From assembly GCF_002291425.1 (NCBI RefSeq), contig NZ_CP014136.1:3286001-3350000 (forward strand): a DNA stretch of 64,000 nt, given 5' to 3'. Under the pieces are notes generated by a model. The model had not been told where the DNA came from, searched no databases, and saw only the letters and a list, made by a program, of their open reading frames with translations. Positions 7,739 to 19,511 of the stretch are shown here, piece after piece. The number at the start of each line of letters is the position of its first letter. The first letter of the stretch is position 1. The stretch comes from Gibbsiella quercinecans. Its GTDB lineage: Bacteria > Pseudomonadota > Gammaproteobacteria > Enterobacterales > Enterobacteriaceae. The translations under genes were made by a program, and so were the position numbers.

Positions 7739-8137
7739 TTACCATTTTTTATTCAGCAGCCGATCGAGGCTGAATGCGCCGGGGCCGGCAACCGCCAGTA
7801 CGATATAGCCGCCGGCAATGGTCAGGTTTTTCATGAACATCAACTGATTAGCACCTTCGGCAAAGTTGGTGTGGAACAACAGCGCGGTCAGCACGGTGAA
7901 GCCTGCGGTGAACAGCGCCGTCGTGCGGGTCAGGAAGCCGAACAGGATGGCAAAGCCGCCGCCAAACTCCAGCAGAATGGTCAGCGGCAGCAAGAATCCC
8001 GGCACGCCCATCGACTGCATGTATTGCTGGGTGCCCGCATAGGCATCGCCCATTTTGCCGTAGCCGGCAACGATAAACAGGATTGGCATCAGAATACGTG
8101 CGACCAGCAGGCCGGTATCTTCTAATTTTTTCATCAT
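7739..8137 (-). CDS. yqjF: DoxX-family membrane protein YqjF
   Basis: The 132-residue protein has four predicted membrane helices (about 10-28, 48-68, 74-92, 104-122) and the DoxX signature GYGKMGDAYAG. It matches E. coli YqjF in length and position, next to yqjG. E. coli YqjF has been reported to respond to aromatic nitro compounds and to be under YhaJ control. Its biochemical role (possibly quinone-linked) is not settled. The ATG has a GGAG ribosome-binding site. The 270-base gap upstream (8138-8407) is AT-rich and probably holds its promoter. Confidence 0.92.
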   Translation of the reverse strand: MMKKLEDTGLLVARILMPILFIVAGYGKMGDAYAGTQQYMQSMGVPGFLLPLTILLEFGGGFAILFGFLTRTTALFTAGFTVLTALLFHTNFAEGANQLMFMKNLTIAGGYIVLAVAGPGAFSLDRLLNKKW

Positions 8138-8407
8138 TCACTCCAAATGTGTTAGGGACTGTTGGTCCGGTGATATACCGGTATTTCCGCCCGATAATGG
8201 CCGCGGTTGGTTGATGGAGTGAATGTTAAACGGCAATGTGCTGAGTTGTTAGCAAGTAAAACTGTTGTATTTCTTCAAAAAAAATGGACATGTAGTCTGC
8301 TAATGATAAAGGTGGCAATAACGGGGGAATACAAGAGAAGAGGCGGGAACCACCGGCGGCAGGGGGAAAGGCGAAAAGGGCCGGCCATGTGCGGCCTGGC
8401 CGGCACG

Positions 8408-8695
8408 TTATTTCGTGGAAAGGGTTTTGCGCAGCAGGCGGAGCGTGCCCCAGGCGCCGAACGCACGGCGTGACCACAGGATCAGCTTGCTGGGGTGGCG
8501 GATACCATAGATAGCCACCACGCTGGCGCCGATGGCCATCACTTTGCGCATGCCAAACAAGGCTTGCCAACCGCGATCAATACGTTCGGTTTTTTCCAGT
8601 AGCACGGCGGTGTTCTGCGCCAGATCCACACGCTGTTGCTGGATCTGGCTTAGCAGCCTTTGCTTTCGCCATTCGCGGTACTGGCGGTTGTTCAT
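8408..8695 (-). CDS. yqjK: YqjK-like protein
   Basis: The 95-residue basic protein starts MNNRQYREWRKQRLLSQIQQQR and has one weakly hydrophobic segment (about 49-66). This is the pattern of the YqjK family always found after yqjE. Its ATG overlaps the yqjE stop by four bases (ATGA), giving a tight yqjD-yqjE-yqjK unit. The function is unknown. In E. coli the yqjCDEK genes are induced in stationary phase. Confidence 0.88.
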   Translation of the reverse strand: MNNRQYREWRKQRLLSQIQQQRVDLAQNTAVLLEKTERIDRGWQALFGMRKVMAIGASVVAIYGIRHPSKLILWSRRAFGAWGTLRLLRKTLSTK

Positions 8696-9096
8696 TCTGC
8701 TTTACCTTCAAGCTTGGCGCGATCGAGCTCCAGCTGTTTGCGCGTATTGCTCAACAGCGTAGTGCGGCGTGCCTTGACCAAGGTCCAGATCAGGCCAACC
8801 AAGGCCAGGAACAGCAGCACGGCGGTGGTGGAGCCTAACGCAATCAGGCGGTACTCCGGCTCAACGGCCCAGAATATCAGGATCAGCAGGCTCATCAGGC
8901 CAAACGCGGTAAACAACAGGGTTAAACCCGCCATCAAAATCAACTGGATGAGATTCGCTTTTTCCTCTTCCAGCTCGATGGCGACCAGGCGTAACCGCGT
9001 TTCTACCATGCTGACCAGAATGGTAATGATACGCTGGCCAGCGTCCAGGAGCCCTTTAGCGGGCCCCTGAGCACGTTGTTGTGGATACTCCGCCAT
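8692..9096 (-). CDS. yqjE: YqjE-family inner membrane protein
   Basis: Starting at the ATG inside the TAATG junction with the upstream yqjD gene (9096) gives 134 residues beginning MAEYPQQ. A longer frame reaching 9162 overlaps yqjD and is less likely. Two membrane helices (about 52-75 and 81-105) form the phage holin III-like YqjE/DUF1469 fold. It is probably an inner membrane partner of YqjD, but no activity is known. Translation is likely coupled to yqjD before it and yqjK after it. Confidence 0.9.
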   Translation of the reverse strand: MAEYPQQRAQGPAKGLLDAGQRIITILVSMVETRLRLVAIELEEEKANLIQLILMAGLTLLFTAFGLMSLLILIFWAVEPEYRLIALGSTTAVLLFLALVGLIWTLVKARRTTLLSNTRKQLELDRAKLEGKAE

Positions 9097-9401
9097 TAGC
9101 GGCGCGCCAACAGCACACCCAACACCACCCCGACGGCAGCACCGATACCGATGCCCGTCCACGGGTTTTCACGCACGTATTCATCGGCCTGGCCGGCGAT
9201 CTGTTTGGTTTGATAAGCGATTTTGTCGCTGGCATCGCCCAGACGCGCGCGCGTTTCTTTCAGCGCGCCTTCTGCTTTTGAACGCAGCTTATCAAGCTCA
9301 GCTTTCGGTTTATCGGTGGAGGAGTTCAACACTTCTTCCAGCGTATCGGCTAAGGATTTCAGTTCAGCGCGTAAGTTTTCTGCATTTGAATCGTGTGCCA
9401 T
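9096..9401 (-). CDS. yqjD: ElaB/YqjD family membrane-anchored ribosome-binding protein
   Basis: The 101-residue protein has a charged helical N-terminal part (about 1-75) and a C-terminal glycine-rich membrane helix (WTGIGIGAAVGVVLGVLLARR), the hallmark of the DUF883 ElaB/YqjD family. In E. coli YqjD is an inner membrane protein that binds ribosomes in stationary phase. The start has an AAAGGAG ribosome-binding site. It is the first gene of the yqjD-yqjE-yqjK unit. Confidence 0.93.
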   Translation of the reverse strand: MAHDSNAENLRAELKSLADTLEEVLNSSTDKPKAELDKLRSKAEGALKETRARLGDASDKIAYQTKQIAGQADEYVRENPWTGIGIGAAVGVVLGVLLARR

Positions 9402-9560
9402 GTTCGATAACTCCTTTAACTGAGACAGACTTTCAACATAGCGGATTTTATTCGGTGGGGCAAAGGCGTGAGGTGGTTGATCTCTCTAATCAGCCCTTCT
9501 ATTTTCCCTGAAAATCCCGTGAAATGGGGTTCTCATCGATAAATCCGCTGGAGTAAAAAA

Positions 9561-9935
9561 TTATTTCGCCTGTGCCTGTTGCAGCTCTTCTTGCGCTTCG
9601 GCCAGCTTTTTCTGTTTCTTGGCGATTTTGTCTTTATCGCCCTTTTGCTCAGCTTCTGCCAGCTCACGTTGGCGCTCGCTTACCTTATGCTGCTTGTCTT
9701 TGATGTCTTGCTGACGCTCAGCCTGCAAGCCGCTCTCGGTACAGTTAGCCTGCACTTCGCTCAACGCCGTTTTCAGGCCGGCGACGCGATGGGTATTGCC
9801 GTGCTGGTTCGCATAATCGATTTGTGTCTGAATGTCCTGCGCTTTCTTGGCACAGCCGCCTTCCAGTGCGGCAAAAGACACAGAAGAGCAGGCAAGTAAA
9901 GGGAGTGCTAGCAACAGGGAATGACGCAACTGCAT
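9561..9935 (-). CDS. yqjC: YqjC-like periplasmic protein (DUF1090)
   Basis: The 124-residue protein has a signal peptide (MQLRHSLLLALPLLACSSVSFA). The mature part has two cysteines (GGCAKK and QANCTES) followed by a long charged coiled coil (about 75-124). This is the DUF1090 family, exported and of unknown role. Gene order with yqjD-E-K matches E. coli, where it precedes yqjD; here the gap is 159 bases, so separate promoters are possible. Confidence 0.92.
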   Translation of the reverse strand: MQLRHSLLLALPLLACSSVSFAALEGGCAKKAQDIQTQIDYANQHGNTHRVAGLKTALSEVQANCTESGLQAERQQDIKDKQHKVSERQRELAEAEQKGDKDKIAKKQKKLAEAQEELQQAQAK

Positions 9936-10109
9936 GATTTTATTTCCTTATTAAAAGGGTGCGAAGATTCACACCGGGTTCCTACTGCCGTTAGGCAGGG
10001 TAGTAAAACTTAGCTCATCGGCCAGGCTAAATTCAGCATAGCCATAAATAGCGCAGACGCCAAAATTTTCATTCTGAATGAGGCGCAGCTTGCAAAATAT
10101 TGCTGCCGC

Positions 10110-10484
10110 TTAGCCCAGATTCAGCGGTGCCCGAGCAAACTCGCGCACCCACAGCGGCGGCACCGGCGATTTGCTCAGGGCAATGGTATAGCCTGGGGGC
10201 AGGACGGCCTGCAGCGTTTCACGGGCTAACCCCTGTTGTTCCGGGGAGTCCAGGCGCACCACCAGCCCATCCCCCTCTGGGGTAATGCTCTTAATGCGAA
10301 TGCCGCGTTCGTCCAGGCGCTGATAGACAAAAAAACCGTCCGGCAACGAAAGCCCCTGATGGTTGGCGCGAATGTGCAGTTCGCTTTCGGTACGCATCAT
10401 GCGCGGCAACAGGAAGCCGGCCAGCAGCACCAGGGCTAATGAGATGATGAGCACGTGTTTCCAGCGTGGGCGTCGGCTTATCAC
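10110..10484 (-). CDS. mzrA: EnvZ/OmpR modulator MzrA
   Basis: MzrA is a small inner membrane protein that binds the sensor EnvZ and links the CpxAR and EnvZ/OmpR systems in E. coli. One membrane helix near the N-terminus is followed by a periplasmic domain (about 30-124) containing the conserved [23 protein letters not shown] segment. I chose the GTG at 10484 because it overlaps the yqjA stop (GTGA), has an AGGGGAAAGG ribosome-binding site and gives 124 residues, close to E. coli's 127. A GTG at 10523 would give 137 residues without a good ribosome site. It is in an operon with yqjA. Confidence 0.88.
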   Translation of the reverse strand: MISRRPRWKHVLIISLALVLLAGFLLPRMMRTESELHIRANHQGLSLPDGFFVYQRLDERGIRIKSITPEGDGLVVRLDSPEQQGLARETLQAVLPPGYTIALSKSPVPPLWVREFARAPLNLG

Positions 10485-11155
10485 ACGCCTTTCCCCTGGC
10501 TGGTCGCCCGTTTCTTGCGCCACAGCACGAACAGCGAGCCGACCAGGCCGGCGACCAGTAACACCAGCGGCAGCAGCATCAGGCCAAACATCAATTGATC
10601 TTCATACTTGCGGAACATAGGGGTTTTACCCAGCGCAAAACCGCATGAGGTCAGGATCAGGACCCACAGCAGGCCGCTCATCCAGTTGAAGAACTGAAAG
10701 CGCAGGTTGTCCAGCCCGGAAAGCCCAGCGATGGTCGGCAGCAGAGTGCGTACAAACGCCAGGAAGCGGCCGATCAACAGGGCGGAGAGCCCATGGCGAT
10801 GGAACAACTGGTGCGCCCGCTGGTGGTAGTGGGCTGGCAGGTGAGAGAGCCAGCCCTGCACCGTTCGCGTATTCCCCAGCCATTTCCCTTGTATATAACT
10901 GACCCAGCACCCGGTGCTGGCGGCCACGGTTAAAATGAAAATGGTCAACGGGAAGTTCATGGTGCCCTTGGCAACCAGCACGCCAACCAGAATCAGCAGG
11001 CTATCGCCGGGCAGGAAGGCTGCGGGCAGCAAGCCGTTTTCCAGAAACAGGATCATGAATAAAATGGCGTAGAGGGTCCACACCATTGAAGGGTTTGCCA
11101 GCGTTTCAAAGTCCTGCTGCCATAAGGCATCCAACAATTGTTTGATGATATCCAT
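10481..11155 (-). CDS. yqjA: DedA-family membrane protein YqjA
   Basis: The 224-residue protein is a DedA (VTT/SNARE-associated) family member with the conserved E-x(n)[12 protein letters not shown] motif (about residues 40-58) and the G-R-F-x-x-x-R-T segment ([17 protein letters not shown], about 123-139). Several membrane helices are evident. In E. coli YqjA supports membrane homeostasis and growth at alkaline pH, probably through proton-linked transport of an unidentified lipid or ion substrate. It is co-transcribed with mzrA (4-base overlap). Confidence 0.95.
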   Translation of the reverse strand: MDIIKQLLDALWQQDFETLANPSMVWTLYAILFMILFLENGLLPAAFLPGDSLLILVGVLVAKGTMNFPLTIFILTVAASTGCWVSYIQGKWLGNTRTVQGWLSHLPAHYHQRAHQLFHRHGLSALLIGRFLAFVRTLLPTIAGLSGLDNLRFQFFNWMSGLLWVLILTSCGFALGKTPMFRKYEDQLMFGLMLLPLVLLVAGLVGSLFVLWRKKRATSQGKGV

Positions 11156-11290
11156 CGGGTGTTCCTAAAACGTCATTATTGGGTCTTTCCCCAGCGAGAA
11201 CGCGAATGGTCGCAGGCCAAGCGGGTTTTCCAAATTGCTGAGAATGAAGCGTCGGTGTTGCTTTCTAATGGTTCTGTTAGTGCGACACCG

Positions 11291-11740
11291 TCATGAGTGA
11301 TACGTCAGCATTCCCCGGTACAGCGTATTACTTTCTTTCCAACCGCCGAGCCTGTTGTTCTGATTGCCGATATGCAGCGTCCAATCGGCCAGGGCCAACC
11401 GGCTGGGCGCCGGGGCGATCTGGCGCGGCGCGGCGCCGCACAGGCCCAACTCTGCCGTCAGGCAATAGGCCGGCGTTCGGAACCCGGAAGCGGACAGAGA
11501 ACTGGGGTAGGAGTGAACCCGTGGTAATAGCAGCGGCAGTTTGCCGGGCGCCTTACGGCGCAAATCCGTATGCGGCGATCGGTAGGCCGGATCGAACGGG
11601 GAAAGCCCTGCCTCGTTGGCCGCCAGTAAAATACCCAATGCGGCAGGCGCCTGTTTGGTTTGCGTGGTGCATAGCGTTTTGCCGGAAGCCGAACCGGCCC
11701 AGCAAAAAACAGCTATTAGCATGGCAAACAACAAACGCAT
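11291..11740 (-). CDS. Putative exported protein
   Basis: The 149-residue frame starts with a plausible signal peptide (MRLLFAMLIAVFCWAGSASG). The mature part is proline-rich with four cysteines outside the signal and no recognisable domain. An overlapping plus-strand frame (11293-11760) has no signal or ribosome site and is less credible. The 300-base gap that follows (11741-12044) shows only an AT-rich stretch and a T-run, with no gene. I do not recognise the family. Expression is uncertain because of the unusual composition. Confidence 0.4.
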   Translation of the reverse strand: MRLLFAMLIAVFCWAGSASGKTLCTTQTKQAPAALGILLAANEAGLSPFDPAYRSPHTDLRRKAPGKLPLLLPRVHSYPSSLSASGFRTPAYCLTAELGLCGAAPRQIAPAPSRLALADWTLHIGNQNNRLGGWKESNTLYRGMLTYHS

Positions 11741-12044
11741 CTATCCGTGTTCCGCCCTAAAGCTAAAAAGGGTAAAAAAAGTGGCCTAACTGTATCAAAA
11801 TTGCTTGTTTTGCAACAGGGAAATATCAGCGGCCGCCGCAGGAATATTACACGGCAACCGGCGATCCTGGCAGGGATTAAGCCGTTTTTACATTACCTGA
11901 CATTGGCCGTGGTTTCTTGACCGTTTTTTTTTGCACTGGCTGATTTTTATGCGCTGGATCACATTGTAAAGCCCTGTGAGCAGGAGTAGCATAAAACGTC
12001 CATTCTGTTTCATTTTATTTCCATTTTCCATTCCAGGGTCGTTC

Positions 12045-12602
12045 ATGGCGTTCTATTGGTTTGCGCAGTCTATTGGCGTGCTGGCCTTTCTGGTGGGCAT
12101 CACCAGTTTCTTCAATCGTGATGATCGGCGCTTTAAGCTGCAGCTTTCCGCCTATAGCCTGGTTATTGGCATCCATTACTTCCTGATGGGCGCCAGCGCC
12201 GCCGGCAGCAGCGCGGTGCTTAGCGCTTGCCGCAACCTGGTCGCCATCCGCACCTGCAGCCTGTGGGTGATGTGGATTTTCCTGGCGTTAACGCTGGTGA
12301 TGGGGCTGTCGCGTTTTCACCACTGGATCGAATTGTTGCCGATTTTCGGCACCTCGATCAGTACCTGGGCGCTCTTTCGTACCCGTGGGCTGACGACGCG
12401 TTGCGTGATGTGGTGTTCTACCGCCTGTTGGGTGACCCATAATATCTGGCTGGGTTCCATCGGTGGTTCATTGATTGAGGGCAGTTTCCTGGTGATGAAC
12501 GCATTTAATATTTTGCGTTTTCGCCGCCTGTTGCGCCGCGGTATCGATCCGTTCGCGATAGAAAAACAGGCGCCGAAGCGGCGCCTGGTGTCTGAAAACT
12601 AA
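12045..12602 (+). CDS. ygjV: Inner membrane protein YgjV
   Basis: The ATG at 12045 gives 185 residues (MAFYWFAQSIGVLAFLVGITSFFNRDDRRFK), aligning end to end with E. coli YgjV (183). An upstream in-frame ATG at 11976 would add 23 residues not present in the family. The protein has about five membrane helices and the conserved RGIDPF tail motif. No function is established. A GC-rich inverted repeat (12567-12587) near the end of the gene could help terminate transcription before the convergent alx gene, 4 bases away. Confidence 0.88.
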   Translation: MAFYWFAQSIGVLAFLVGITSFFNRDDRRFKLQLSAYSLVIGIHYFLMGASAAGSSAVLSACRNLVAIRTCSLWVMWIFLALTLVMGLSRFHHWIELLPIFGTSISTWALFRTRGLTTRCVMWCSTACWVTHNIWLGSIGGSLIEGSFLVMNAFNILRFRRLLRRGIDPFAIEKQAPKRRLVSEN

Positions 12603-12606
12603 GCGT

Positions 12607-13569
12607 TTATTTTTTCAGGCGGGCATTATGCTGGTTCACCCAGGCATTCAGCAGCAGCGTGATCGCCAGGATACCGCCGACCACGCCCAGTGAAATGGCG
12701 ATGGGGATATGGAAGAAATCCATAATCAGCATCTTGACGCCGATAAACACCAGGATCACCGACAAGCCGTATTTCAGCATCGAGAAACGTTCCGCAACGC
12801 TGGCCAGCAGGAAGTACATGGCGCGCAGCCCCATAATGGCGAACAGGTTGGAGGTCAGGACGATGAACGGATCGGTGGTGATGGCAAAAATCGCCGGGAT
12901 ACTGTCGACGGCGAAGATAACGTCGCTCAATTCCACCAGGATCAAGACCAAAACCAGCGGCGTGGCGAACAGTATGCCGTTGCGGCGCACGAAGAAACGC
13001 TCGCCTTCCAGATTGTCGGTCATGCGCAAGTGCCCACGCAGCCACTTCACTAACGGTTTATCGCCGATAGCCGCATCGTCTTCCTTCGCCAGCGCCATTT
13101 TGATACCGGTGAACAGCAGGAATGCGCCGAACAGGTACAGCAGCCAGTCGAACTGGGTAACCAGCCAACTGCCGGCGAAGATCATGATAGTACGCAGCAC
13201 AATCGCGCCCAACACGCCGAAGATCAGCACGCGGCGTTGCAGGTTGGCCGGCACGGCGAAGTAGCTGAACAGCATCAGCCAGACAAAAACGTTATCCACC
13301 GCCAGGGCTTTTTCAATCAAATAGCCGGTGAGGAAGGCGAGCGCCTGGGTATCGGCCACCGCCCGCCCGGCGGTTTCATTCAGGTAGTACCAGAAGCCGA
13401 GGTTAAACAGCAGCGCCAGGCTAACCCACACCAGCGACCAACAGGCGGCCTGTTTGAGCGTCATGGTCTGCGCGCCGCGGCGGCCCTGCAACAGTAAATC
13501 AATGGCGAGCATCACAACGATAATGGCGGCAAAGCTGCCCCACAACCACGGCGTGCCTACGGTATTCAT
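12607..13569 (-). CDS. alx: TerC-family manganese exporter Alx
   Basis: Starting at [13 protein letters not shown] the protein is 320 residues and aligns along its length with E. coli Alx (321). It has about nine membrane helices with the TerC acidic motifs ([19 protein letters not shown] and [18 protein letters not shown]), whose Asp and Glu residues lie in the membrane. E. coli Alx exports Mn2+ and is induced by manganese and alkaline pH through a leader RNA. That leader is present here (13600-13775). A longer frame to 13701 runs into the riboswitch and is not the real start. Confidence 0.95.
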   Translation of the reverse strand: MNTVGTPWLWGSFAAIIVVMLAIDLLLQGRRGAQTMTLKQAACWSLVWVSLALLFNLGFWYYLNETAGRAVADTQALAFLTGYLIEKALAVDNVFVWLMLFSYFAVPANLQRRVLIFGVLGAIVLRTIMIFAGSWLVTQFDWLLYLFGAFLLFTGIKMALAKEDDAAIGDKPLVKWLRGHLRMTDNLEGERFFVRRNGILFATPLVLVLILVELSDVIFAVDSIPAIFAITTDPFIVLTSNLFAIMGLRAMYFLLASVAERFSMLKYGLSVILVFIGVKMLIMDFFHIPIAISLGVVGGILAITLLLNAWVNQHNARLKK

Positions 13570-13599
13570 CATCAGTGTATCCTTAAAAAACAAAAACGG

Positions 13600-13775
13600 C
13601 CGGCGTCGGAAGACGCGGGCCGCTATGTGACGCTGCAAGCAAACCTCGCCTTCCGGCAAGGTCTCACTTACAACATTGATGAAGGTAGATACCTTGAACA
13701 CCAGGTTGCCCGGTAACCGGGTGCCTAAGCACCGTAATGACGATTAACCGGCAATGAAGTTACTCCCCTTTGCTT
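13600..13775 (-). ncRNA. yybP-ykoY manganese riboswitch in the alx leader
   Basis: On the minus strand the leader carries AAAGGGGAGTAAC near its start (GGGGAGTAAC is 13768 to 13759). Later come GTATCTACC and GAGACCTTGCCGGAAGGCG, the recurrent elements of the yybP-ykoY class, and a GC-rich hairpin with a T-run just before the start codon. E. coli alx has the same element (PRE/SraF). Mn2+ binding would free the ribosome-binding site or prevent termination. The boundaries are approximate. Confidence 0.85.
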
Positions 13776-13815
13776 AACAGAAAGTAATGCAAAATATGTC
13801 AGCGGTCAACTTTTG

Positions 13816-14541
13816 CTAACATTTAAGCTGCGCACCCAACCCGGCGACAAACCCCTGCAGCAACTGCTGGCTGAAGGGGGTATCGCCGGCCTGGTGCAGC
13901 TTGTGCTGATATGCCGCCTGGCGTTGCGGATGGCTTTCCGCCAGCAGGTTGAGGTAGCTCTGCATGGTGGCGCCGTCGAATTCGGGGTGGAATTGGGTGG
14001 TTAACGCATAAGGCCCGTAACGCAGGATCTGATAAGGATCCTGCGCCGAGTGTGCCAGCACCTCTGCGCTGCCTGGCGGCTCCAACACGCTTTGCGAATG
14101 AATCAGGTTGGCTTTAAAACGCGTCGGCAGGCCCGCCAGGCGCGGATCGTGGGCGGCGGCTGGCAGCAACGTGACGTCCAGCGTGCCGACCTCCATTCCT
14201 TGCGGGTGATAGTCCACTTTGCCGCCCAGCGCATGAGCCAGCAGCTGGTGGCCGTAGCACACGCCGAAAATCGGCAGGGAAATGCGCATCGCCTGGCGCA
14301 GCCATTCGGCCGCTTGTTCACTCCACGGCAAGCGTTCAGTGACCATGGCCTCCGAGCCGGTGATGATCACGCCGCAGTATGCTTCGGGCGGCAGCGGTTG
14401 TTCGCCGGCGGGCAGAAAAACCGTTTGCAGGCGCTCGGCGGCGATATTGCCTTGTTGTACAAACATCTGCGTGAAGTTGGCGCGTTCACGCTGAATGGCT
14501 TCCGGCGCATCGCCGGTTTGCATCAGTAACAGTGGCTTCAT
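13816..14541 (-). CDS. Class I glutamine amidotransferase domain protein
   Basis: The 241-residue protein is a free-standing class I GATase. The nucleophile Cys lies in FGVCYGHQLLAH (about residues 92-103) and the His/Glu pair in TQFHPEFDG (about 187-195). Such proteins resemble GuaA-type amidotransferases or gamma-glutamyl hydrolases and probably act on glutamine or a gamma-glutamyl compound in the cytosol. The ATG overlaps the ygjR stop by four bases, so the two are co-translated. The actual substrate is unknown. Confidence 0.85.
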   Translation of the reverse strand: MKPLLLMQTGDAPEAIQRERANFTQMFVQQGNIAAERLQTVFLPAGEQPLPPEAYCGVIITGSEAMVTERLPWSEQAAEWLRQAMRISLPIFGVCYGHQLLAHALGGKVDYHPQGMEVGTLDVTLLPAAAHDPRLAGLPTRFKANLIHSQSVLEPPGSAEVLAHSAQDPYQILRYGPYALTTQFHPEFDGATMQSYLNLLAESHPQRQAAYQHKLHQAGDTPFSQQLLQGFVAGLGAQLKC

Positions 14542-15524
14542 GCTATTTCCTTGTCGGCAGGGAATGCGACGCCGGTCTGGCGGCGGATCTCCGTCAGCAG
14601 CGTGGCAACTATCCGTGAATGTGCAAGCCAGGCGTGCTCTACCTGGCGTTGTTCCACCAGGCTGGCGAAGACTTCTGCTTCGTACAGCATGGTATTGATA
14701 TGCTGCGGCTGGGTCAGATCCTGTTTATTCCCGCCGCGCGGCGCCAGCACCACCCCTTGGCACTCGGCGATTTTATCAATAATCAGGTTGCCTGCTTCAC
14801 CCTGGATTTCGCTTGGGATCGCCGAATCGCTGACTTTGGAATGGCTGATGATCACATCGAAATCGCCGTAGTTGAGGCAGGCGGTGCCATGTGCGTCTAC
14901 CCCGCTGCCGAGCAATGTCGCATTGGCGATCACGGACTGCGGGGCGCCAAATAGCGCGACGGCGCTGGCGACGCAATAATAGCCGATGTCCATGATTGAA
15001 CCATTGGAAAACTGCGGGTTGAAGGTGTTGGGGTTTTCACCGGCCAGGTAGCGCGGGTAACGTGAGGAATACTGGCAGTAATTGATAAAGGCTTTGCGCA
15101 GTTGCCCCACCTTCGGCAACGCCTGTTGCAGTGCCAGAAAATTGGGCAAGTGGGCACTTTTGAACGCCTCGAACAGCACCACCTGGTTTTCCCGCGCGCA
15201 GGCCTGGAGTTGTTCCACCTCGTTCAGATTGGAGGCCAGTGGTTTCTCGCAGATGACGTGTTTTTTGTGGCGCAGAAACAACAGGGACTGGCTGCAGTGC
15301 AGGGCGTTAGGGCTGGCGATATACACGGCGTCGATCGTGTCAGACTGTGCCAGAGCCGCCAGCGAATCGAAACAAGCGGCGCCGGGGTAATTGGCGCCGA
15401 ACGCCTGCGCCTGGTCCAGCCGGCGTGAATAGATGGCCGTCAGTTTCATTTTGCCGCACTCATGGGCGGCGTCGATAAAGCGTTCCGTGATCCAATTGGT
15501 GCCGACAACGGCAAAGCGAATCAT
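14538..15524 (-). CDS. ygjR: Gfo/Idh/MocA-family oxidoreductase YgjR
   Basis: The protein starts MIRFAVVGTNWITERFI (ATG at 15524, 328 residues). An upstream codon would add 8 unsupported residues. The N-terminal Rossmann fold (about 1-120) contains the conserved ICEKPLASNLNEVEQL motif with the Lys expected in catalysis. The C-terminal domain (about 125-320) is of the GFO/IDH/MocA type. It should be an NAD(P)-dependent dehydrogenase of a sugar or polyol-type substrate. E. coli YgjR has the same position, and its substrate is not established. It is co-translated with the downstream amidotransferase gene. Confidence 0.9.
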   Translation of the reverse strand: MIRFAVVGTNWITERFIDAAHECGKMKLTAIYSRRLDQAQAFGANYPGAACFDSLAALAQSDTIDAVYIASPNALHCSQSLLFLRHKKHVICEKPLASNLNEVEQLQACARENQVVLFEAFKSAHLPNFLALQQALPKVGQLRKAFINYCQYSSRYPRYLAGENPNTFNPQFSNGSIMDIGYYCVASAVALFGAPQSVIANATLLGSGVDAHGTACLNYGDFDVIISHSKVSDSAIPSEIQGEAGNLIIDKIAECQGVVLAPRGGNKQDLTQPQHINTMLYEAEVFASLVEQRQVEHAWLAHSRIVATLLTEIRRQTGVAFPADKEIA

Positions 15525-15606
15525 AGATAACTCCGGTTCCCAAGCCATGAAGATAGCAGATTATCATGCGATGGCCGCCAGGCGAACCGTGATGAGAACG
15601 TGGTTG

Positions 15607-16113
15607 TTATATATAGAGTTCGCCGAACAGCGACAGGTGCGTCAGGTACAGGCGGGTGTCGAATTCCAACTGGTGATAGCTGGGCTCCATGTGGCAGCAC
15701 AGGCTGTAAAACGCCTTGTTGTGCTCTTTCTCTTTCAAGTGCGCCAGCTCATGCACCACGATCATCCGCAGAAAGTCTTCCGGCGCGTTTTTGAACACCG
15801 TCGCCACGCGGATTTCCGCTTTGGCTTTCAGTTTGCCCCCCTGCACGCGTGAAATGGCAGTATGCAGGCCCAGCGCATGTTTCATCACCTGGATCTTGCC
15901 GTCATAGGCGACTTTGCTCAACGGCTGGGCGTTGCGCAGATACTGGTTTTTCAGCTCGACGGTGAACTGGTAGAGCGATTTATCGGTCGTGCAGGCGTGG
16001 ACGTCCGGGTAACGCTGCAGCAGCACTTCCCCCAGCCGTTGCTGGTAAATCAATTGGCGCACCTGGCTTTGCAGGTGTTCCGGGTAGCCTTGCAGGTAAG
16101 CGAGTTCGGGCAT
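15607..16113 (-). CDS. ygjP: YgjP-like metallopeptidase (M48-type, DUF45)
   Basis: From the ATG at 16113 the protein has 168 residues ([19 protein letters not shown]), matching E. coli YgjP (167). The zinc-binding [11 protein letters not shown] motif is intact (about residues 129-139), along with the downstream [14 protein letters not shown] segment. This WLM/YgjP metallopeptidase-like family is cytosolic, and substrates are unknown. A longer upstream frame overlaps the promoter region of rlmG and is not supported. Confidence 0.92.
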   Translation of the reverse strand: MPELAYLQGYPEHLQSQVRQLIYQQRLGEVLLQRYPDVHACTTDKSLYQFTVELKNQYLRNAQPLSKVAYDGKIQVMKHALGLHTAISRVQGGKLKAKAEIRVATVFKNAPEDFLRMIVVHELAHLKEKEHNKAFYSLCCHMEPSYHQLEFDTRLYLTHLSLFGELYI

Positions 16114-16306
16114 GCGTATCGGCTCTTGGCGGGCAATCAGGCGGATTATTGTAGGCGGTTTTCTCACGCAAGTCCCGCCCTGGGCGGCAGATTGCATGCC
16201 GGCGTGGGCCAACAGGCGTAAAGATGCGCGGGAATTGACGAAAAACATTTACTGCCGGGCGTTTTTAGGGGATAAACAGCCCAAATTTTATCAGTCAGGA
16301 GGGGCA

Positions 16307-17449
16307 ATGAGCCAACTCGATCTGGGAACACGGCAACTTGAGCTGGAGCGTTATCCCCAACAGGAAGAAGCAACCCAGTTGCAGGCATGGGAAGCGGCGG
16401 ATGAATACCTGCTGCAACAGGTTGATAGCCACGGCGCCGGCGATCGGCCCGTGCTGATTTTTAACGATGCCTTCGGCACGCTGGCCTGCGCCTTGCACGA
16501 ACACCAGCCTTACAGCATCAGCGATTCCTACATGAGCCAACTGGCCACGCAGCACAATCTGCAGCTTAACGGCCTGGATCCGCAGCGGGTTACGCTGCTC
16601 AGCAGCCTGGCGGCGCTGCCGGCCGCCCCGGCGCTGGTGATCATCAAGATCCCCAAAGCCCTGGCGCTGCTGGAGCAGCAACTGCGAGCGTTGCGCAATG
16701 TGGTGGCGGCCGATACCGTGATCGTCGCCGGCGCCAAAGCGCGCGATGTCCATACCTCTACCCTGCAGCTGTTTGAGCGCGTGCTCGGGCCAACGCGCAC
16801 CAGCCTGGCGTGGAAAAAGGCGCGGCTGATTCACTGCGACGTGGCGGATATCGTGCCGCCGGCCGCAGCGCAAACCACCGACTGGCTGCTGGACGGCACC
16901 GATATGCTGATCCACAACCATGCCAACGTGTTTTCGCGCGGCGGGCTGGATATTGGCGCTCGCCTGTTTATGGAACACCTGCCGAGCGATCTGGACGGCG
17001 AGATTATCGATCTGGGCTGCGGCAACGGCATTATCGGCCTGACGGCGCTGGTGCAAAACCCACAGGCGCAGGTGACCTTTGTTGATGAATCCTATATGGC
17101 AGTGGCGTCGAGCGAGTTGAACGTGGCCCACAACCTGCCGCAGGATTTGGCGCGCTGCCAGTTCAATGTGAACAATGGCCTGGCCGGGGTTGACGGCGGC
17201 AGCGCACAGGCGGTGTTGTGCAACCCGCCGTTCCATCAGCAACATGCCATTACCGATCACACCGCCTGGCAAATGTTCCTGGATGCCAAGCGCTGCCTGA
17301 AGGTGGGCGGTGAACTGCGCATCGTCGGCAATCGCCATCTGGACTACTACCAGAAGCTTAAACGCCTGTTCGGCAACTGCACCACGGTGGCCTCCAACCA
17401 GAAATTCCTGGTGCTGAAATCGGTGAAAACCGGCGCACGGCGTTACTAA
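16307..17449 (+). CDS. rlmG: 23S rRNA (guanine-1835 N2)-methyltransferase RlmG
   Basis: The ATG at 16307 follows an AGGAGGGG ribosome-binding site and yields 380 residues, close to the 378 of E. coli RlmG. An N-terminal RlmG-type domain (about 1-190) is followed by the SAM-binding fold ([14 protein letters not shown], about 227-240) and the NPPFHQQHA catalytic motif (about 305-313). The enzyme methylates N2 of G1835 in 23S rRNA. It is divergent from ygjP and convergent with fadH, with one base between the stops. Confidence 0.96.
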   Translation: MSQLDLGTRQLELERYPQQEEATQLQAWEAADEYLLQQVDSHGAGDRPVLIFNDAFGTLACALHEHQPYSISDSYMSQLATQHNLQLNGLDPQRVTLLSSLAALPAAPALVIIKIPKALALLEQQLRALRNVVAADTVIVAGAKARDVHTSTLQLFERVLGPTRTSLAWKKARLIHCDVADIVPPAAAQTTDWLLDGTDMLIHNHANVFSRGGLDIGARLFMEHLPSDLDGEIIDLGCGNGIIGLTALVQNPQAQVTFVDESYMAVASSELNVAHNLPQDLARCQFNVNNGLAGVDGGSAQAVLCNPPFHQQHAITDHTAWQMFLDAKRCLKVGGELRIVGNRHLDYYQKLKRLFGNCTTVASNQKFLVLKSVKTGARRY

Positions 17450-17450
17450 G

Positions 17451-19511
<2,061 letters not shown>

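Noticed and set aside
11293..11760. 155-residue plus-strand frame
   Set aside because: Opposite strand has a signal-peptide protein; this frame lacks signal, ribosome site and family.
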